Assembly (NCBI GenBank): GCA_913060695.1
Contig: CAJXUA010000009.1
Span: 1 to 64,000, forward strand
DNA length: 64,000 nt
From: an uncultured Gammaproteobacteria bacterium
GTDB taxonomy: Bacteria; Pseudomonadota; Gammaproteobacteria; Pseudomonadales; Pseudohongiellaceae
Reading direction: 5' to 3'
Shown: positions 46,953 through 56,501 of the stretch, one piece after another
Numbering within the stretch: position 1 is the stretch's first letter
Layout of the letters: every line of letters starts with the position of its first letter
The notes under the pieces: model-generated
Databases searched by the model: none
What the model was told of the DNA's origin: nothing
Seen by the model: the letters and a program-made list of their open reading frames with translations, nothing else
Position numbers and translations under genes: made by a program

Positions 46953-48362
46953 ATGATTCGACACCTCATCACCGGCCTTATGGCATTGAGCACTAGCGCC
47001 GCGCTCGCGCAAACTCTCAGCACCGATCCGTTTCCTACTCCCATCGAGACCACTTCCGACGTTATCGCCGTAAACTTCATCGAATACGCTCGCATCCCCA
47101 ACGACGATGCCGGTTTCGCACCGCGCCTGATGCACATGCTGACAGAACCCGGCAGCGGCCGCCGCTTTGTTAGCGCCATGACAGGTGAGCTGTATGGCAT
47201 GAACGCCGATGGCAGCAATGTGACACTCTACGTCAATATTAACGCGCCACAGTGGCAGGTACAGGTGATCTCCGCGGGCAGCGAGCGCGGCGTGCAGAGT
47301 TTCGCCTTCCACCCTCAATTTAACCAGATGGGCACGCCGGGTTATGGCAAGTTCTATACCTATGCCGATACCTCGAATACCGACGTAAAACCAGATTTCG
47401 TCTCTGGTGGCACGCGCCGTTCACAGGACACAGTCTTACTAGAGTGGAGTGCGAACGATGCCTCCTCCGCGCAGTATGATGGCAGTGCTCCCCGCGAGAT
47501 CTTCCGCGCCGCCCAGCCCTTCCCGAACCACAACGGCAGTCAGATCGCGTTCAACCCATTGGCAATGCCAGGCGACGAGGACTTCGGGCTACTCTACGTT
47601 GGACTCGCAGATGGCGGCAGCGGCGGCGATCCAATGAATGTGGGTCAGGATCTTACCAATCGTTTCGGCAAGATCCTGCGCATCGATCCGCTCGGAACAA
47701 ACAGTGACAACGGGCGCTATGGCATCCCCAGCAGCAACCCCTTCGTCATTGACGGCAATGACAGCACCCTAGGCGAGATCTACGCCTACGGCGTGCGTAA
47801 CCCGCAACGCTTCAACTGGGATGCCCGAACAGGCGGAATTCTCTTAGCCGAGATCGGCCAGAATCAAATCGAAGAGATCAGCCCTGTATCCGCAGGTGCC
47901 AATCTTGGTTGGAACACTTGGGAGGGCAGCTATAAATACGTCAGTGGCAAAGTGGATATGGAGAACCCGCAAAGTGAGGCGGGCCTGACATGGCCAATCG
48001 CGGAGTACGACCACACAGACCCACTATTCCAGCGCCAAGTCGCAGTAACGGGCATCGTCATCTACCGCAGCGACGCGATCCCGGCATTGCAGAATAAAGT
48101 AATCTTCGGCGACAACCCTAGTGGCGAATTATTCTATGTCGAAGCAGATTCTCAACACACTGGCGGCCAAGCGTCTATTCGCCGCATCCTCCTCAATGAC
48201 GGCGGTAGCACTAAGACTTTCCTACAGGTCATTCAAGAAAAGAACGCCGCGGAGAATGCCGATGTTGCTGGCCGTGCAGACCTGCGTTTCGGCTATGGCC
48301 CGGACAACCAAGTCTACCTTTTGAACAAGCACGACGGCATCATCCGCCTACTCGTTCCCTAG
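46953..48362 (+). CDS. Exported PQQ-dependent sugar dehydrogenase-like beta-propeller
   Basis: 469 aa from the ATG at 46953 (GGAG seven bases upstream). Signal peptide at 1-~18 (ALAQ). The six-bladed propeller of the glucose/sorbosone dehydrogenase family shows NHNGSQIAFNP, GLADGGSGGDPMNVGQDLTNRFGKI split over two blades, RNPQRFNWDA, GQNQIEEISP and GWNTWEG. Members oxidise aldoses with PQQ in the periplasm, but several family members (YliI/HIPL-like) have uncertain substrates. No PQQ synthesis genes are present here. Confidence 0.83.
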   Translation: MIRHLITGLMALSTSAALAQTLSTDPFPTPIETTSDVIAVNFIEYARIPNDDAGFAPRLMHMLTEPGSGRRFVSAMTGELYGMNADGSNVTLYVNINAPQWQVQVISAGSERGVQSFAFHPQFNQMGTPGYGKFYTYADTSNTDVKPDFVSGGTRRSQDTVLLEWSANDASSAQYDGSAPREIFRAAQPFPNHNGSQIAFNPLAMPGDEDFGLLYVGLADGGSGGDPMNVGQDLTNRFGKILRIDPLGTNSDNGRYGIPSSNPFVIDGNDSTLGEIYAYGVRNPQRFNWDARTGGILLAEIGQNQIEEISPVSAGANLGWNTWEGSYKYVSGKVDMENPQSEAGLTWPIAEYDHTDPLFQRQVAVTGIVIYRSDAIPALQNKVIFGDNPSGELFYVEADSQHTGGQASIRRILLNDGGSTKTFLQVIQEKNAAENADVAGRADLRFGYGPDNQVYLLNKHDGIIRLLVP

Positions 48363-48462
48363 GGCTTTACTAATGCTGCAGACAGGGATACCTTTTAGAC
48401 GAAAGCTCTGAATAAAAATGTAGCCGAGGTGAGCGGTACGAGCTACGAACAGGAGAGTCACT

Positions 48463-49500
48463 ATGTTCAATGCACGATCGCTCGTCGCTCGATCCACGTT
48501 AATAGGCGCGGCTGTCAGCCTCGCCTCCTCCTTAAGTATGGCGCAAGACGCCGCGATACCTGATCTCGAAGGCATCTGGACCAACGCCTCTCTTACCGGA
48601 CTGACCCGTCCTCGCGACGTGGAAAAACTGATCGTCACCGCCGAAGAGGCGCAAGAGATAGCAGCCAATACCTCTATCGCCGGCCTCCCTGTCGGCGAGT
48701 TCGAAGCCCCAGAGGCAAGCACCCCCGGGGCTGCGCCCGCAGCCGGCTCCATAGACTTCGGACTGCGCGCCTATAACGATTTCTGGGTCGACCCTGGTTC
48801 CACCCTTGCGTTGGTCAAAGGTGAGTACCGCAGCTCCTACATCATTAACCCAGAGAATGGCCAGATACCGCGAGTAGATAACCCTGTCGGTCTTGAGCGT
48901 CGTAGTTTCGGCTCACGCTATTTGACAGGCGTAGGGGATACCACTGGTCCAGAAGCGCTGCCATTGGCCGAGCGCTGCCTACTCGGTTTCGGCAATACGT
49001 CCGGCCCCGGCATGATGGGCACGCTATACAACAGCACCTATCAATTCGTGCAGACCGATGACTATGTAATGATACTCATCGAGATGGTCCACGACGCACG
49101 CATCATTCCCCTCTTCGCTTCCGCCGCCGAAGCCCGCGCCAACGCACGTCCTGCTGTACTGCAACAGTGGCTAGGCGATTCTCGCGGCTGGTATGAAAAC
49201 GGCGAACTGGTAGTCGAGACAATTAATATTAATCCCGAGCAGATGGCGCAGAGCTCAATACCAATTACTGCAGACGGCAAGTTTACCGAGCGCTTCTCAC
49301 GCTATTCAGATACCGAGATTGTGTATCGCTTCACCGTCGAGGACGACAATCTTTATAGCCAAGCATGGACTGCGGAATTGAGCTACCATGCCACCGATGG
49401 CTCCGTGTATGAGTATGCTTGTCACGAAGGCAACTACGCCATGCCCGGCATTCTGGCTGGGGCCAGACGACAAGATTGGGAAGCCTCCCAAGCGCAGTAA
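48463..49500 (+). CDS. Exported protein of an uncharacterised marine/acidobacterial family
   Basis: 345 aa, ATG with AGGAG upstream. Signal peptide at 1-~27 (SMAQD). The mature sequence resembles a widespread family of unknown function marked by GIWTNASLTGLTRP, LAERCLLGFGNTSGPGMM, QIV-like QFVQTDDYVMILIEMVHDAR, QWLGDSRGWYENGELVVET and YEYACHEGNYAMPGILAGAR. I know of no assigned reaction. It follows the sugar dehydrogenase-like gene by 100 nt on the same strand and may be co-expressed; a 9-bp hairpin lies just after it. Confidence 0.75.
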   Translation: MFNARSLVARSTLIGAAVSLASSLSMAQDAAIPDLEGIWTNASLTGLTRPRDVEKLIVTAEEAQEIAANTSIAGLPVGEFEAPEASTPGAAPAAGSIDFGLRAYNDFWVDPGSTLALVKGEYRSSYIINPENGQIPRVDNPVGLERRSFGSRYLTGVGDTTGPEALPLAERCLLGFGNTSGPGMMGTLYNSTYQFVQTDDYVMILIEMVHDARIIPLFASAAEARANARPAVLQQWLGDSRGWYENGELVVETININPEQMAQSSIPITADGKFTERFSRYSDTEIVYRFTVEDDNLYSQAWTAELSYHATDGSVYEYACHEGNYAMPGILAGARRQDWEASQAQ

Positions 49501-49521
49501 TTACAAGCAGCAATCTAGCAC

Positions 49522-49545
49522 TGCAGCCTCCTATCAGAGGCTGCA
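49522..49545 (+). terminator. Possible terminator hairpin
   Basis: TGCAGCCTC, loop CTATCA, GAGGCTGCA: a perfect 9-bp stem, 21 nt after the stop of the preceding gene and before the Nudix gene. The tail TACAATGTTTGCT is only weakly U-rich, so termination efficiency is doubtful. Confidence 0.5.
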
Positions 49546-49579
49546 TACAATGTTTGCTGAGCTCTCGAAGTGAAGCCCT

Positions 49580-50173
49580 ATGAAGTTTTGTCAGCACTGC
49601 GCAGGACCTATTACTCACCACGTTCCAACCGGTGACGACAAGCCTCGCTTTTGCTGCCTGCAGTGCGATGTCGTGTTCTATCAGAACCCTAATAACATTG
49701 TGGGAACCTTGCCGGTCTATGGCGATAAAGTATTGCTATGTAAACGGGCAATCGAACCTCGACTAGGCAAATGGACCCTACCCGCTGGCTTCATGGAAAA
49801 TGGCGAAACGACCTTGGCGGGGGCGATTCGAGAAACAGCCGAAGAGGCTAAAGCGACAGTGCGAGAGCAAGATTGCCGACTCTATACACTGTTTAACCTC
49901 CCCTATATAAATCAGGTCTACTTATTCTTCCTTACTGAGTTACAAGAACCGAAATTCGCAGCAGGCGCAGAGAGCCTTGAAGTAGCCCTATTCGACGAAC
50001 ACGAGATACCTTGGGACGAACTTGCCTTTGCTGTTGTGAAGATCACCCTGCAGCAATATTTCGAAGACCGCAAAAGCGCACTATTCCCAGTGCGAATGTT
50101 CAATTTGGAATACTCGGCCGAAAGACAGCTATCTACACAGCTAGTTAGTCATAGTCACCAAAACGAGTGGTGA
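49580..50173 (+). CDS. Nudix hydrolase with N-terminal zinc ribbon
   Basis: 197 aa. The zinc ribbon has paired cysteines C4/C7 and C25-C26/C29. The Nudix box runs from G70 to A92 (G-x5-E-x7-RE-x2-EE), with metal-binding E85, E88 and E89 intact; the usual glycine near the end of the box is replaced by K91. A zinc ribbon plus Nudix is the NudC-like or NadM-like arrangement of enzymes acting on NADH, ADP-ribose or related diphosphates; the substrate is not certain. Separate from the psp-associated gene that follows. Confidence 0.88.
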   Translation: MKFCQHCAGPITHHVPTGDDKPRFCCLQCDVVFYQNPNNIVGTLPVYGDKVLLCKRAIEPRLGKWTLPAGFMENGETTLAGAIRETAEEAKATVREQDCRLYTLFNLPYINQVYLFFLTELQEPKFAAGAESLEVALFDEHEIPWDELAFAVVKITLQQYFEDRKSALFPVRMFNLEYSAERQLSTQLVSHSHQNEW

Positions 50174-50244
50174 GAAACACTAATTTTCCGCACCACCACG
50201 CCTAAAAAAGCCGTAAGTTACTGTAATTAAATAAAATTAATTAT

Positions 50245-50262
50245 TGGCACACGCATTGCTAT
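50245..50262 (+). promoter_or_regulatory. Strong sigma-54 promoter
   Basis: TTGGCACACGCATTGCTA contains TGGCAC-N5-TTGC, a full match to the sigma-54 consensus, with GG (50246-50247) and GC (50258-50259) exactly 10 nt apart. The preceding 40 nt are A/T-rich. It lies 36 nt before the start codon of the gene at 50295. It closely resembles the pspABC promoter (43999-44016), which shares TTGGCAC and CGCATT. Confidence 0.8.
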
Positions 50263-50294
50263 ATTCACTGTGTCTCTTACAAAGGAAACTCATA

Positions 50295-50939
50295 ATGAAT
50301 AAGAAAGCATTCGCGATAGTGGCTTTAGCGGCCACCTCTCTAAGCATTACGGCATTGGCCTCAGAAGATGAAGTCATCCATTCCTATAGCTATTCCCTCA
50401 CCGATATCAACGAGATCTATATAGAGGGCGGCATTGGCACCATGGAAGTGCTACACACCGACGGCAATGAATTGCGCGTGGAGCTAGAGCTGGAAGGCAC
50501 GCGCCGTTATTTCGTTTTCAACAAACGCAGCGTAGAAGACATAGAGATCGAAGACCGAGTACGCGGTGGCCGCCTCAGCTTACGACTCAATGAGGACGAT
50601 CTCGATCATGTAAAAGCGCATTGGCGAGTAGAGATGCCGAGTGTTGCGCGCACTCATATTGAGCTAGGAGTTGGGCAAATCACTGCGGAGTTTGCCGATA
50701 CTGAGTTGGAAGTTGAGGTCGGTGTAGGCGCCGGGGATATTACCTTAGCACGTAGTTATGTAGGTCGCGTAGAGGCCTCTGCAGGCGTCGGAAGCGCTGA
50801 ACTACATGGCGCTAATGACACCGTCAGCAAACGGGCTATGGTCTCTGAGGAGAGTTATGGCTTTGGCAACGGCCATCATCGTGTGGAACTGAGTGTGGGT
50901 GTCGGTGAGATGAAAGTGCGCTTGGACGACGAGACTTAA
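50295..50939 (+). CDS. Exported beta-repeat (toastrack/DUF4097-like) protein with a sigma-54 promoter
   Basis: 214 aa from the ATG at 50295 (AAGGA nine bases upstream). The frame is open to 50244, but that part overlaps the promoter. Signal peptide at 1-~22 (ALASE). The mature protein is strand-rich and carries a repeated motif: GGIGTMEV, LGVGQITAEF, VGVGAGDITL, AGVGSAEL and VGVGEMKVRL, typical of stacked-strand toastrack or DUF4097/DUF2807-like domains. Such domains often accompany PspC proteins in other bacteria. With its promoter this suggests a PspF-controlled envelope protein (inference). Confidence 0.8.
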   Translation: MNKKAFAIVALAATSLSITALASEDEVIHSYSYSLTDINEIYIEGGIGTMEVLHTDGNELRVELELEGTRRYFVFNKRSVEDIEIEDRVRGGRLSLRLNEDDLDHVKAHWRVEMPSVARTHIELGVGQITAEFADTELEVEVGVGAGDITLARSYVGRVEASAGVGSAELHGANDTVSKRAMVSEESYGFGNGHHRVELSVGVGEMKVRLDDET

Positions 50940-51247
50940 AAGTCCTCGACTCGAATGACGTCAAAGGCAGGCTCCTCATAAGGGTGAGCCTGCCTTAGTG
51001 CGTCAATCACATCTGCAATGACTTCATCTGCACAGACCATCTCTACGCGATACTCAGCAACAGTCTCTAGCGCATCTTGCGCGCCGATGAAGGGCTTGCT
51101 ACCCGTTAATGGGCGAAACTGGCCCTGTCCTAACACCTGCCAGGCGCAGTGTTCATAATTCCCAATTCGACCTGCACCCGCGTCGAACAAGGCTGCCTTG
51201 ACTGCCTCTACATGACTTTCGGGGATGTAGCAGCACAGTTTAAACAT
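50936..51247 (-). CDS. NIF3-C-terminal-like (YqfO-type) small protein
   Basis: 103 aa from the ATG at 51247; 22 upstream codons run into purL and are excluded. It fits the small family annotated in Pseudomonas as NGG1p-interacting factor NIF3: MFKLCCYIPESHVEAVKAAL, GAGRIGNYEHCAWQVLGQGQ, FRPLTGSKPFIG and HPYEEPAFDVIRVED. It corresponds to the inserted PII/CutA-like domain of NIF3/YqfO proteins; no function is established. It lies 5 nt after purL, so it is probably cotranscribed. Its 3' end overlaps the convergent gene by 4 nt. Confidence 0.85.
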   Translation of the reverse strand: MFKLCCYIPESHVEAVKAALFDAGAGRIGNYEHCAWQVLGQGQFRPLTGSKPFIGAQDALETVAEYRVEMVCADEVIADVIDALRQAHPYEEPAFDVIRVEDF

Positions 51248-51252
51248 GGACT

Positions 51253-54200
51253 TTAGCCCAGCCAGTGACGCGCATTGCGGAACAGACGCAAGCTTGGCGC
51301 ATCTTCGCGCCAATCATCCGGTCGATAGGAGTTCTGCACTGCGCGTATTACGCGCTCGGGGTGCGGCATCATGATTGTGACGCGACCATCGCTACTACAC
51401 ACGCCCGCGATACCCATGGGAGAACCGTTAGGGTTTTGTGGGTATTGCTCTGTGACTTTGCCATAATTATCGACATAGTTGAGGGCAATATTGCCACTGC
51501 CCGCAAACGCATTCATCTGGCCAGATACTGCGAATTCCGCTTTACCTTCACCATGGGCCACCGCTATCGGGAAGCGCGAACCCGCCATGCCCACGAGGAA
51601 GGCGGACGCCGACTCACCGACTTGAACTAATGTCGTACGGCCCTCGAACTGCTCGGATTGATTGCGCACAAAACGCGGCCAATTCTGTGCGCCGGGAATC
51701 AACTCGTGTAAGAGCGAGAACATCTGGCAGCCATTACAGACGCCAAGAGACAAAGTGCTCTCACGCGCAAAATAGTCTGCGAAGGCAGCACGCATCTTGT
51801 CGTTGTGCAGAATCGTCTTGGCCCAACCGCCGCCGGCGCCTAGTACGTCTCCATAGGAGAAGCCACCACAGGCTACCAACACGTTAAACTCTTCTAGCGA
51901 TACCCGCCCTGAGAGCAGGTCTGTCATATGGACATCCACTGCCTCGAAGCGCGCCCGATCGAAGGCCGCAGCCATCTCAACCTGACCATTCACGCCCTGC
52001 TCTCGCAACACTGCGACACGGGGCTTCGCACCTACATTGATAAAGGGCGCAGTGATGTCTTCGTTCAAGTCGAAACTCAGTGCCACGCTTAGCCCTGGAT
52101 CCTCGACGTCTAATAGATTGTCGAATTCCTGCTTCGCGCAATCGGAGTTATCTCGCATCGCTTGAATCTGATAGCTCGTCTCGCTCCAGAGTCGTTGCAA
52201 CTGCACTCGGCTAGCTTCGAATATCAATTTGCCACCGTTGAGTACACGCACTTCATCGCGCTTATTCGGGCTACCGATCAGGCGCGTACAGTCAGACAGG
52301 CCGTGTTGCTCTACGAGTTGCAACACAGTATTAAGCTGATCGCGGCGTACCTGAATGACGGCGCCCACTTCCTCGCTGAACAGTGCTCGCACAGGATCTT
52401 TGTCGCTATCGTCTAACAGCTCTGCAACCTGAATATCGATACCAGTGTGGCCACTGAAGGCCATTTCGGCCAAGGTCGTAAACACGCCACCATCGGAGCG
52501 GTCGTGGTAGGCCAACAACATAGACTCTTTGTTCAATTGTTGAACAAGAGCGAAGAAATTCTTAAGGTCTTGAGGATTGTCTAGGTCCGCAGGTGTGCAG
52601 CCGATCTCGCGATACACCTGCGCCAGCGCAGAACCGCCGATACGATCTTTGCCATGTCCTAGGTCGATCAAGAGTAGATCTGACTCGCCTTGATCGGTCC
52701 GCAATTGTGGCGTCACCGTCTTGCGAATATCCGTAACCGGAGCAAAGGCGGAGATCACCAAGGACATGGGGGCCGTAATACTCTTGCTCTCTTGAGCCTC
52801 GTCCCACACCATGCGCATCGACATCGAGTCTTTACCCACTGGTACGCAAATGCCTAGGGCCGGACACAGCTCCATGCCTACGGCCTTAACCGCATTGTAG
52901 AGCTTCGCATCCTCACCGGGATGCCCTGCCGCAACCATCCAGTTCGCGGATAGTTTGATCTCTGCGATATTGGCAATCGAGGCGCTGGCAATATTGGTGA
53001 CCGCTTCCGCTATGGCCATACGAGCCGAGGCTGGGGCGTCGAGCAATGCCACTGGCGTACGCTCCCCCATGGCCATGGCTTCGCCACAGTAACCCTCTAA
53101 GGAGGCAGCAGTAACCGCCGCATCGGCAACGGGCACCTGCCAGGGGCCTACCATCTGGTCTCGGCTCACCATTCCGGTGATGGAACGGTCGCCTATGGTA
53201 ATCAGAAAGCTCTTACTCGCCACAGCGGGCAGACTCAGCACTCTGTTCACCGCCTCCGCTAACTCGATCTCTTCGGTGGCCAACTCCACTGCCGCACCGC
53301 TAATAGAGATGGCCTCGCGGTGCATGCGCGGTGGCTTACCGAACAGCACACTCATTGGCAGATCGATAGGCTTATTATTGAAATGGGTATCTATCAATTC
53401 GATGTGGTCCTCTTTCGTAGTCTCACCGACTACTGCAAAGGGACAACGCTCCCGCGCACACAGGCTCTTAAATAGCGCAAGATCCTCGGGGCTTACTGCG
53501 AGCACATAGCGCTCCTGCGCCTCGTTACACCAGATCTCTAATGGCGACATCTGCGGCTCTAAGTTGAGAATATCCCGCAGCGAGAAACGCCCGCCTCTGC
53601 CTCCGTCTTTGACGAGTTCTGGCAGTGCGTTGGAAAGCCCACCGGCGCCAACGTCATGTATGAAAACGATCGGGTTACGCTCGCCCAGCTGCCAACACTG
53701 ATCGATAACTTCCTGACAGCGGCGTTCCATCTCAGGGTTCTCACGCTGTACCGAGGCGAAATCCAAGTCCGAACTGCTTGCACCCGCCGCCATGGAGGAG
53801 GCAGCGCCACCGCCTAGACCAATCAGCATCGCCGGCCCACCAAGTACGATGAGCTTGGCGCCTACGGGTATCTCACCCTTGTCGATATGGGGCTCGCGGA
53901 TATTGCCCAGACCGCCAGCGATCATGATGGGCTTATGGTAGCCACGCAGTTCATTGCCGTTACCACTGTCGACGCGCTCTTCATAGGTGCGGAAATAGCC
54001 GCACAGATTTGGGCGGCCGAACTCGTTATTAAATGCCGCGGCGCCAACTGGCCCCTCGATCATGATGTCCAGAGCCGAGGCGATATGCGCAGGGCGACCG
54101 AAGTCCTCTTCTTCCCAAGGCTGTGGCAGGCTTGGGATGCGCAGGTTCGAGACACTAAATCCGGCCAGGCCAGCCTTAGGCTTAGAGCCACGCCCGGTGG

Positions 54201-55173
54201 CACCTTCGTCGCGTATCTCACCACCACTGCCTGTAGCAGCGCCGGGGAATGGCGCTATCGCCGTCGGGTGGTTGTGGGTCTCCACCTTCATCAATATATG
54301 GATCGGCTCCTGAGTGTAGCCGTACTGCTTGGTCTGCGGATCAGGAAAGAAGCGCCCCGCTACGCTGCCGGTCATCACCGCCGCGTTGTCGCTATAGGCC
54401 GAGAGCACATTACTGGGAGACTTCGCATGAGTATTGCGGATCATTCCGAACAGGGAGTGCTCCTGTGGCTCACCGTCCAGTGTCCACGTCGCGTTGAATA
54501 TCTTGTGTCGGCAGTGCTCGGAGTTGGCCTGAGCGAACATCATCAATTCGATGTCGTTCGGATTGCGGTTGAGATGATTGAAGCTTTCGTACAAATACTC
54601 GATCTCGTCTTGTGCCAACGCCAAACCCAAACTCTTGTTGGCCTCGGACAAGGCGATCTCCCCTCGACCCAATATATCGACTTCCTTCATTGGCCGTGGC
54701 TGCGCGCGTTCGAACAGGCTCAACGCGGCATCGAAGTCTGGCAAGACCGCTTGTGTCATGCGGTCATGCAGTAGGGTATCGAGAATGGCGATCTGCGTAA
54801 TATCGAGCCGCTGCTTGGATTCAATTCGGTAAGCGATGCCCCTCTCAATACGGCGCACCTTCTTGAGGCCACAGTTATGCATGATGTCAGTAGCCTTACT
54901 CGACCAAGGAGAGATCGTCCCAGGGCGCGGCACCACAACACGCAGCTGTGCATCCAAGGCGCTAGTGTCGATGCTCGACTGAGTGGTCGAACCATAATCG
55001 AGCAAGGCGTTGATAAGATCCAATTCCGCCGGTTCGAGGGCTTCATCGCAATCGGCAAAATGAATAAAGCGCGCGTTAAGGGCATCCACCGCGGGTATGC
55101 GGGACTGGATAGTGGCGAGGAGTTTGGCATTTTTAAAGGCAGAGAGTGCCGATACACCGGGCAAAACTAGCAT
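51253..55173 (-). CDS. purL: Phosphoribosylformylglycinamidine synthase
   Basis: 1306 aa from the ATG at 55173 (a TTG three codons upstream is less likely). It is the large single-chain form: an N-terminal PurS-like domain ([16 protein letters not shown]), a linker, two AIRS-like ATPase domains ([54 protein letters not shown]) and a C-terminal glutaminase with the cysteine in [12 protein letters not shown] and the His in [10 protein letters not shown]. It makes FGAM from FGAR, ATP and glutamine in purine synthesis. Confidence 0.97.
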   Translation of the reverse strand: MLVLPGVSALSAFKNAKLLATIQSRIPAVDALNARFIHFADCDEALEPAELDLINALLDYGSTTQSSIDTSALDAQLRVVVPRPGTISPWSSKATDIMHNCGLKKVRRIERGIAYRIESKQRLDITQIAILDTLLHDRMTQAVLPDFDAALSLFERAQPRPMKEVDILGRGEIALSEANKSLGLALAQDEIEYLYESFNHLNRNPNDIELMMFAQANSEHCRHKIFNATWTLDGEPQEHSLFGMIRNTHAKSPSNVLSAYSDNAAVMTGSVAGRFFPDPQTKQYGYTQEPIHILMKVETHNHPTAIAPFPGAATGSGGEIRDEGATGRGSKPKAGLAGFSVSNLRIPSLPQPWEEEDFGRPAHIASALDIMIEGPVGAAAFNNEFGRPNLCGYFRTYEERVDSGNGNELRGYHKPIMIAGGLGNIREPHIDKGEIPVGAKLIVLGGPAMLIGLGGGAASSMAAGASSSDLDFASVQRENPEMERRCQEVIDQCWQLGERNPIVFIHDVGAGGLSNALPELVKDGGRGGRFSLRDILNLEPQMSPLEIWCNEAQERYVLAVSPEDLALFKSLCARERCPFAVVGETTKEDHIELIDTHFNNKPIDLPMSVLFGKPPRMHREAISISGAAVELATEEIELAEAVNRVLSLPAVASKSFLITIGDRSITGMVSRDQMVGPWQVPVADAAVTAASLEGYCGEAMAMGERTPVALLDAPASARMAIAEAVTNIASASIANIAEIKLSANWMVAAGHPGEDAKLYNAVKAVGMELCPALGICVPVGKDSMSMRMVWDEAQESKSITAPMSLVISAFAPVTDIRKTVTPQLRTDQGESDLLLIDLGHGKDRIGGSALAQVYREIGCTPADLDNPQDLKNFFALVQQLNKESMLLAYHDRSDGGVFTTLAEMAFSGHTGIDIQVAELLDDSDKDPVRALFSEEVGAVIQVRRDQLNTVLQLVEQHGLSDCTRLIGSPNKRDEVRVLNGGKLIFEASRVQLQRLWSETSYQIQAMRDNSDCAKQEFDNLLDVEDPGLSVALSFDLNEDITAPFINVGAKPRVAVLREQGVNGQVEMAAAFDRARFEAVDVHMTDLLSGRVSLEEFNVLVACGGFSYGDVLGAGGGWAKTILHNDKMRAAFADYFARESTLSLGVCNGCQMFSLLHELIPGAQNWPRFVRNQSEQFEGRTTLVQVGESASAFLVGMAGSRFPIAVAHGEGKAEFAVSGQMNAFAGSGNIALNYVDNYGKVTEQYPQNPNGSPMGIAGVCSSDGRVTIMMPHPERVIRAVQNSYRPDDWREDAPSLRLFRNARHWLG

Positions 55174-55223
55174 CGTTAGCAAGGGCCTTGAGTAGGGTTA
55201 AGTGCGGGTTCTTAAGGCTGGCA

Positions 55224-55253
55224 ATGATACTTGATACGAGGCAAAAAAGTCAG
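55224..55253 (-). promoter_or_regulatory. Candidate purL promoter
   Basis: Minus strand -35 CTGACT (55248-55253), 18-nt spacer, -10 TATCAT (55224-55229), about 50 nt before the purL ATG. Both hexamers are moderate matches; no PurR operator was recognised. Confidence 0.4.
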
Positions 55254-55275
55254 GCCTAATTTAGCCGAGAATGGC

Positions 55276-55800
55276 TTAAGGGGCCGCCTGGAAGCGCCCT
55301 TCGGCTCGACTTAGGACGATACGCCCTTCGCTATCTTCGACCCAGAAATCCACATAGTCGAGCGAGGTGATATCGCCCGGGCTGCCGCTAAGTTTGGGTG
55401 CGGCCTTCACTTTATAGATTTTGCCGCGCTCGGCATTGAAGGTGAGTGTGCGGCTCACCGTATCCCGTGAGGAGGCGTAATTAGCAATCGCAGGGGCGAG
55501 CCCCATGCGGGCACCCATATCCCAGTAATAGTACACCTCGACCTCGACCTCGCCCGGGCTTACCAATACCTCGTCCCACGCACGCGAGTTCTCAATTACG
55601 TGGCCGTCAACGCTCTGAAAGCGTACTGCATCCACATAGCTGTTCAGCCAATCCTTGCGATAGAAGTAGTCGCCACGCACGAGAGCAAGCTCAGATGTAG
55701 GCCGCTCATCACCGTCATAGGCTCGATAGGGGGTTTCCACCACCACACAGGAAGTCAGCAGAACAGCAGCTACAATGTAAGCCATTGCGCGGAGCACCAT
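55276..55800 (-). CDS. Putative lipoprotein, unrecognised
   Basis: 174 aa from the ATG at 55800, chosen because it gives a compact lipoprotein signal (MVLRAMAYIVAAVLLTSC, lipobox LTSC); an ATG at 55854 would add 18 residues. The mature part has PYRAYDGDERPTSELALVRG, GEVEVEVYYYWDMG and YKVKAAPKLSG, looking like a small beta-rich envelope domain. I recognise no family. It stands alone between purL and tadA. Confidence 0.65.
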   Translation of the reverse strand: MVLRAMAYIVAAVLLTSCVVVETPYRAYDGDERPTSELALVRGDYFYRKDWLNSYVDAVRFQSVDGHVIENSRAWDEVLVSPGEVEVEVYYYWDMGARMGLAPAIANYASSRDTVSRTLTFNAERGKIYKVKAAPKLSGSPGDITSLDYVDFWVEDSEGRIVLSRAEGRFQAAP

Positions 55801-55988
55801 GTGGCCTTGAAACTGTGGCGAATTGAATGGGATTTTAATAAGTCTGTTCCGCATTGATTATCTTGCTAATGGCAGCCAAACAGGTGGTTTTGAGAGGGAC
55901 CAGAATACGGCTGCAGCCGCTTTCGTGAATCCAGCAACGTTACTGCCATTAGAGCCGAAACTCAACCTTTAGTTCCGCCCCAGCCTTA

Positions 55989-56450
55989 CTAGCGGCGGCC
56001 TTTGAAGAAGTCACGCATCAACTGGGAACATCGCGGAGCGAGTATGCCTCCAAGATACTGAAGGCGATGATTGAACCCCCCTTCATCCAAGAGACGTCGA
56101 CCACTTTCAACGGCTCCGAAACGTGGCTCTGCCGCACCATAAATCACGCGCTCGATTCGCGCATGCACCATAGCACCCACACACATAGTGCAGGGCTCGA
56201 TCGTGACATAGAGTTGGCAACCGGGAAGTCGATAATTGGCCATGCGTGCTGCGGCGTCTCGCAGCGCCATTACTTCGGCGTGGGCGCTAGGATCATGACT
56301 ACGAATGGGTTGATTAAAACCGGAGCCGAGCAATTCGCCTTGGGGGGAGACTACAATAGCGCCGACGGGCACCTCGCCCACTAAGGCAGCCTGTTCCGCC
56401 AAGGCTATGGCCTGCTCCATCCAGTACTCATGGGATTGTGTGCCGGACAT
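55989..56450 (-). CDS. tadA: tRNA-specific adenosine deaminase
   Basis: 153 aa. Zinc-dependent cytidine-deaminase fold with the catalytic H57-A-E59 and the zinc cysteines in P86-C-T-M-C90, followed by VHARIERVIYGAAEPRFGAV. TadA converts A34 to inosine in tRNA-Arg(ACG), required to read CGC and CGA codons. Near-universal length. It is 51 nt downstream of the LysM protein gene. Confidence 0.95.
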   Translation of the reverse strand: MSGTQSHEYWMEQAIALAEQAALVGEVPVGAIVVSPQGELLGSGFNQPIRSHDPSAHAEVMALRDAAARMANYRLPGCQLYVTIEPCTMCVGAMVHARIERVIYGAAEPRFGAVESGRRLLDEGGFNHRLQYLGGILAPRCSQLMRDFFKGRR

Positions 56451-56501
56451 GCGCGAGCTCGAGGTTTGGCCGGGGCATGCCCCACCGCTGTAGGCTAAAA
56501 C

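Noticed and set aside
46800..47318. 172-codon minus-strand frame
   Set aside because: Antisense to the propeller protein gene and its signal peptide; coding evidence is all on the plus strand.
53887..54774. 295-codon open frame on the plus strand
   Set aside because: Antisense to purL, whose conserved glutamine-amidotransferase and AIRS domains clearly occupy the minus strand. The frame lacks a ribosome-binding site and known motifs.
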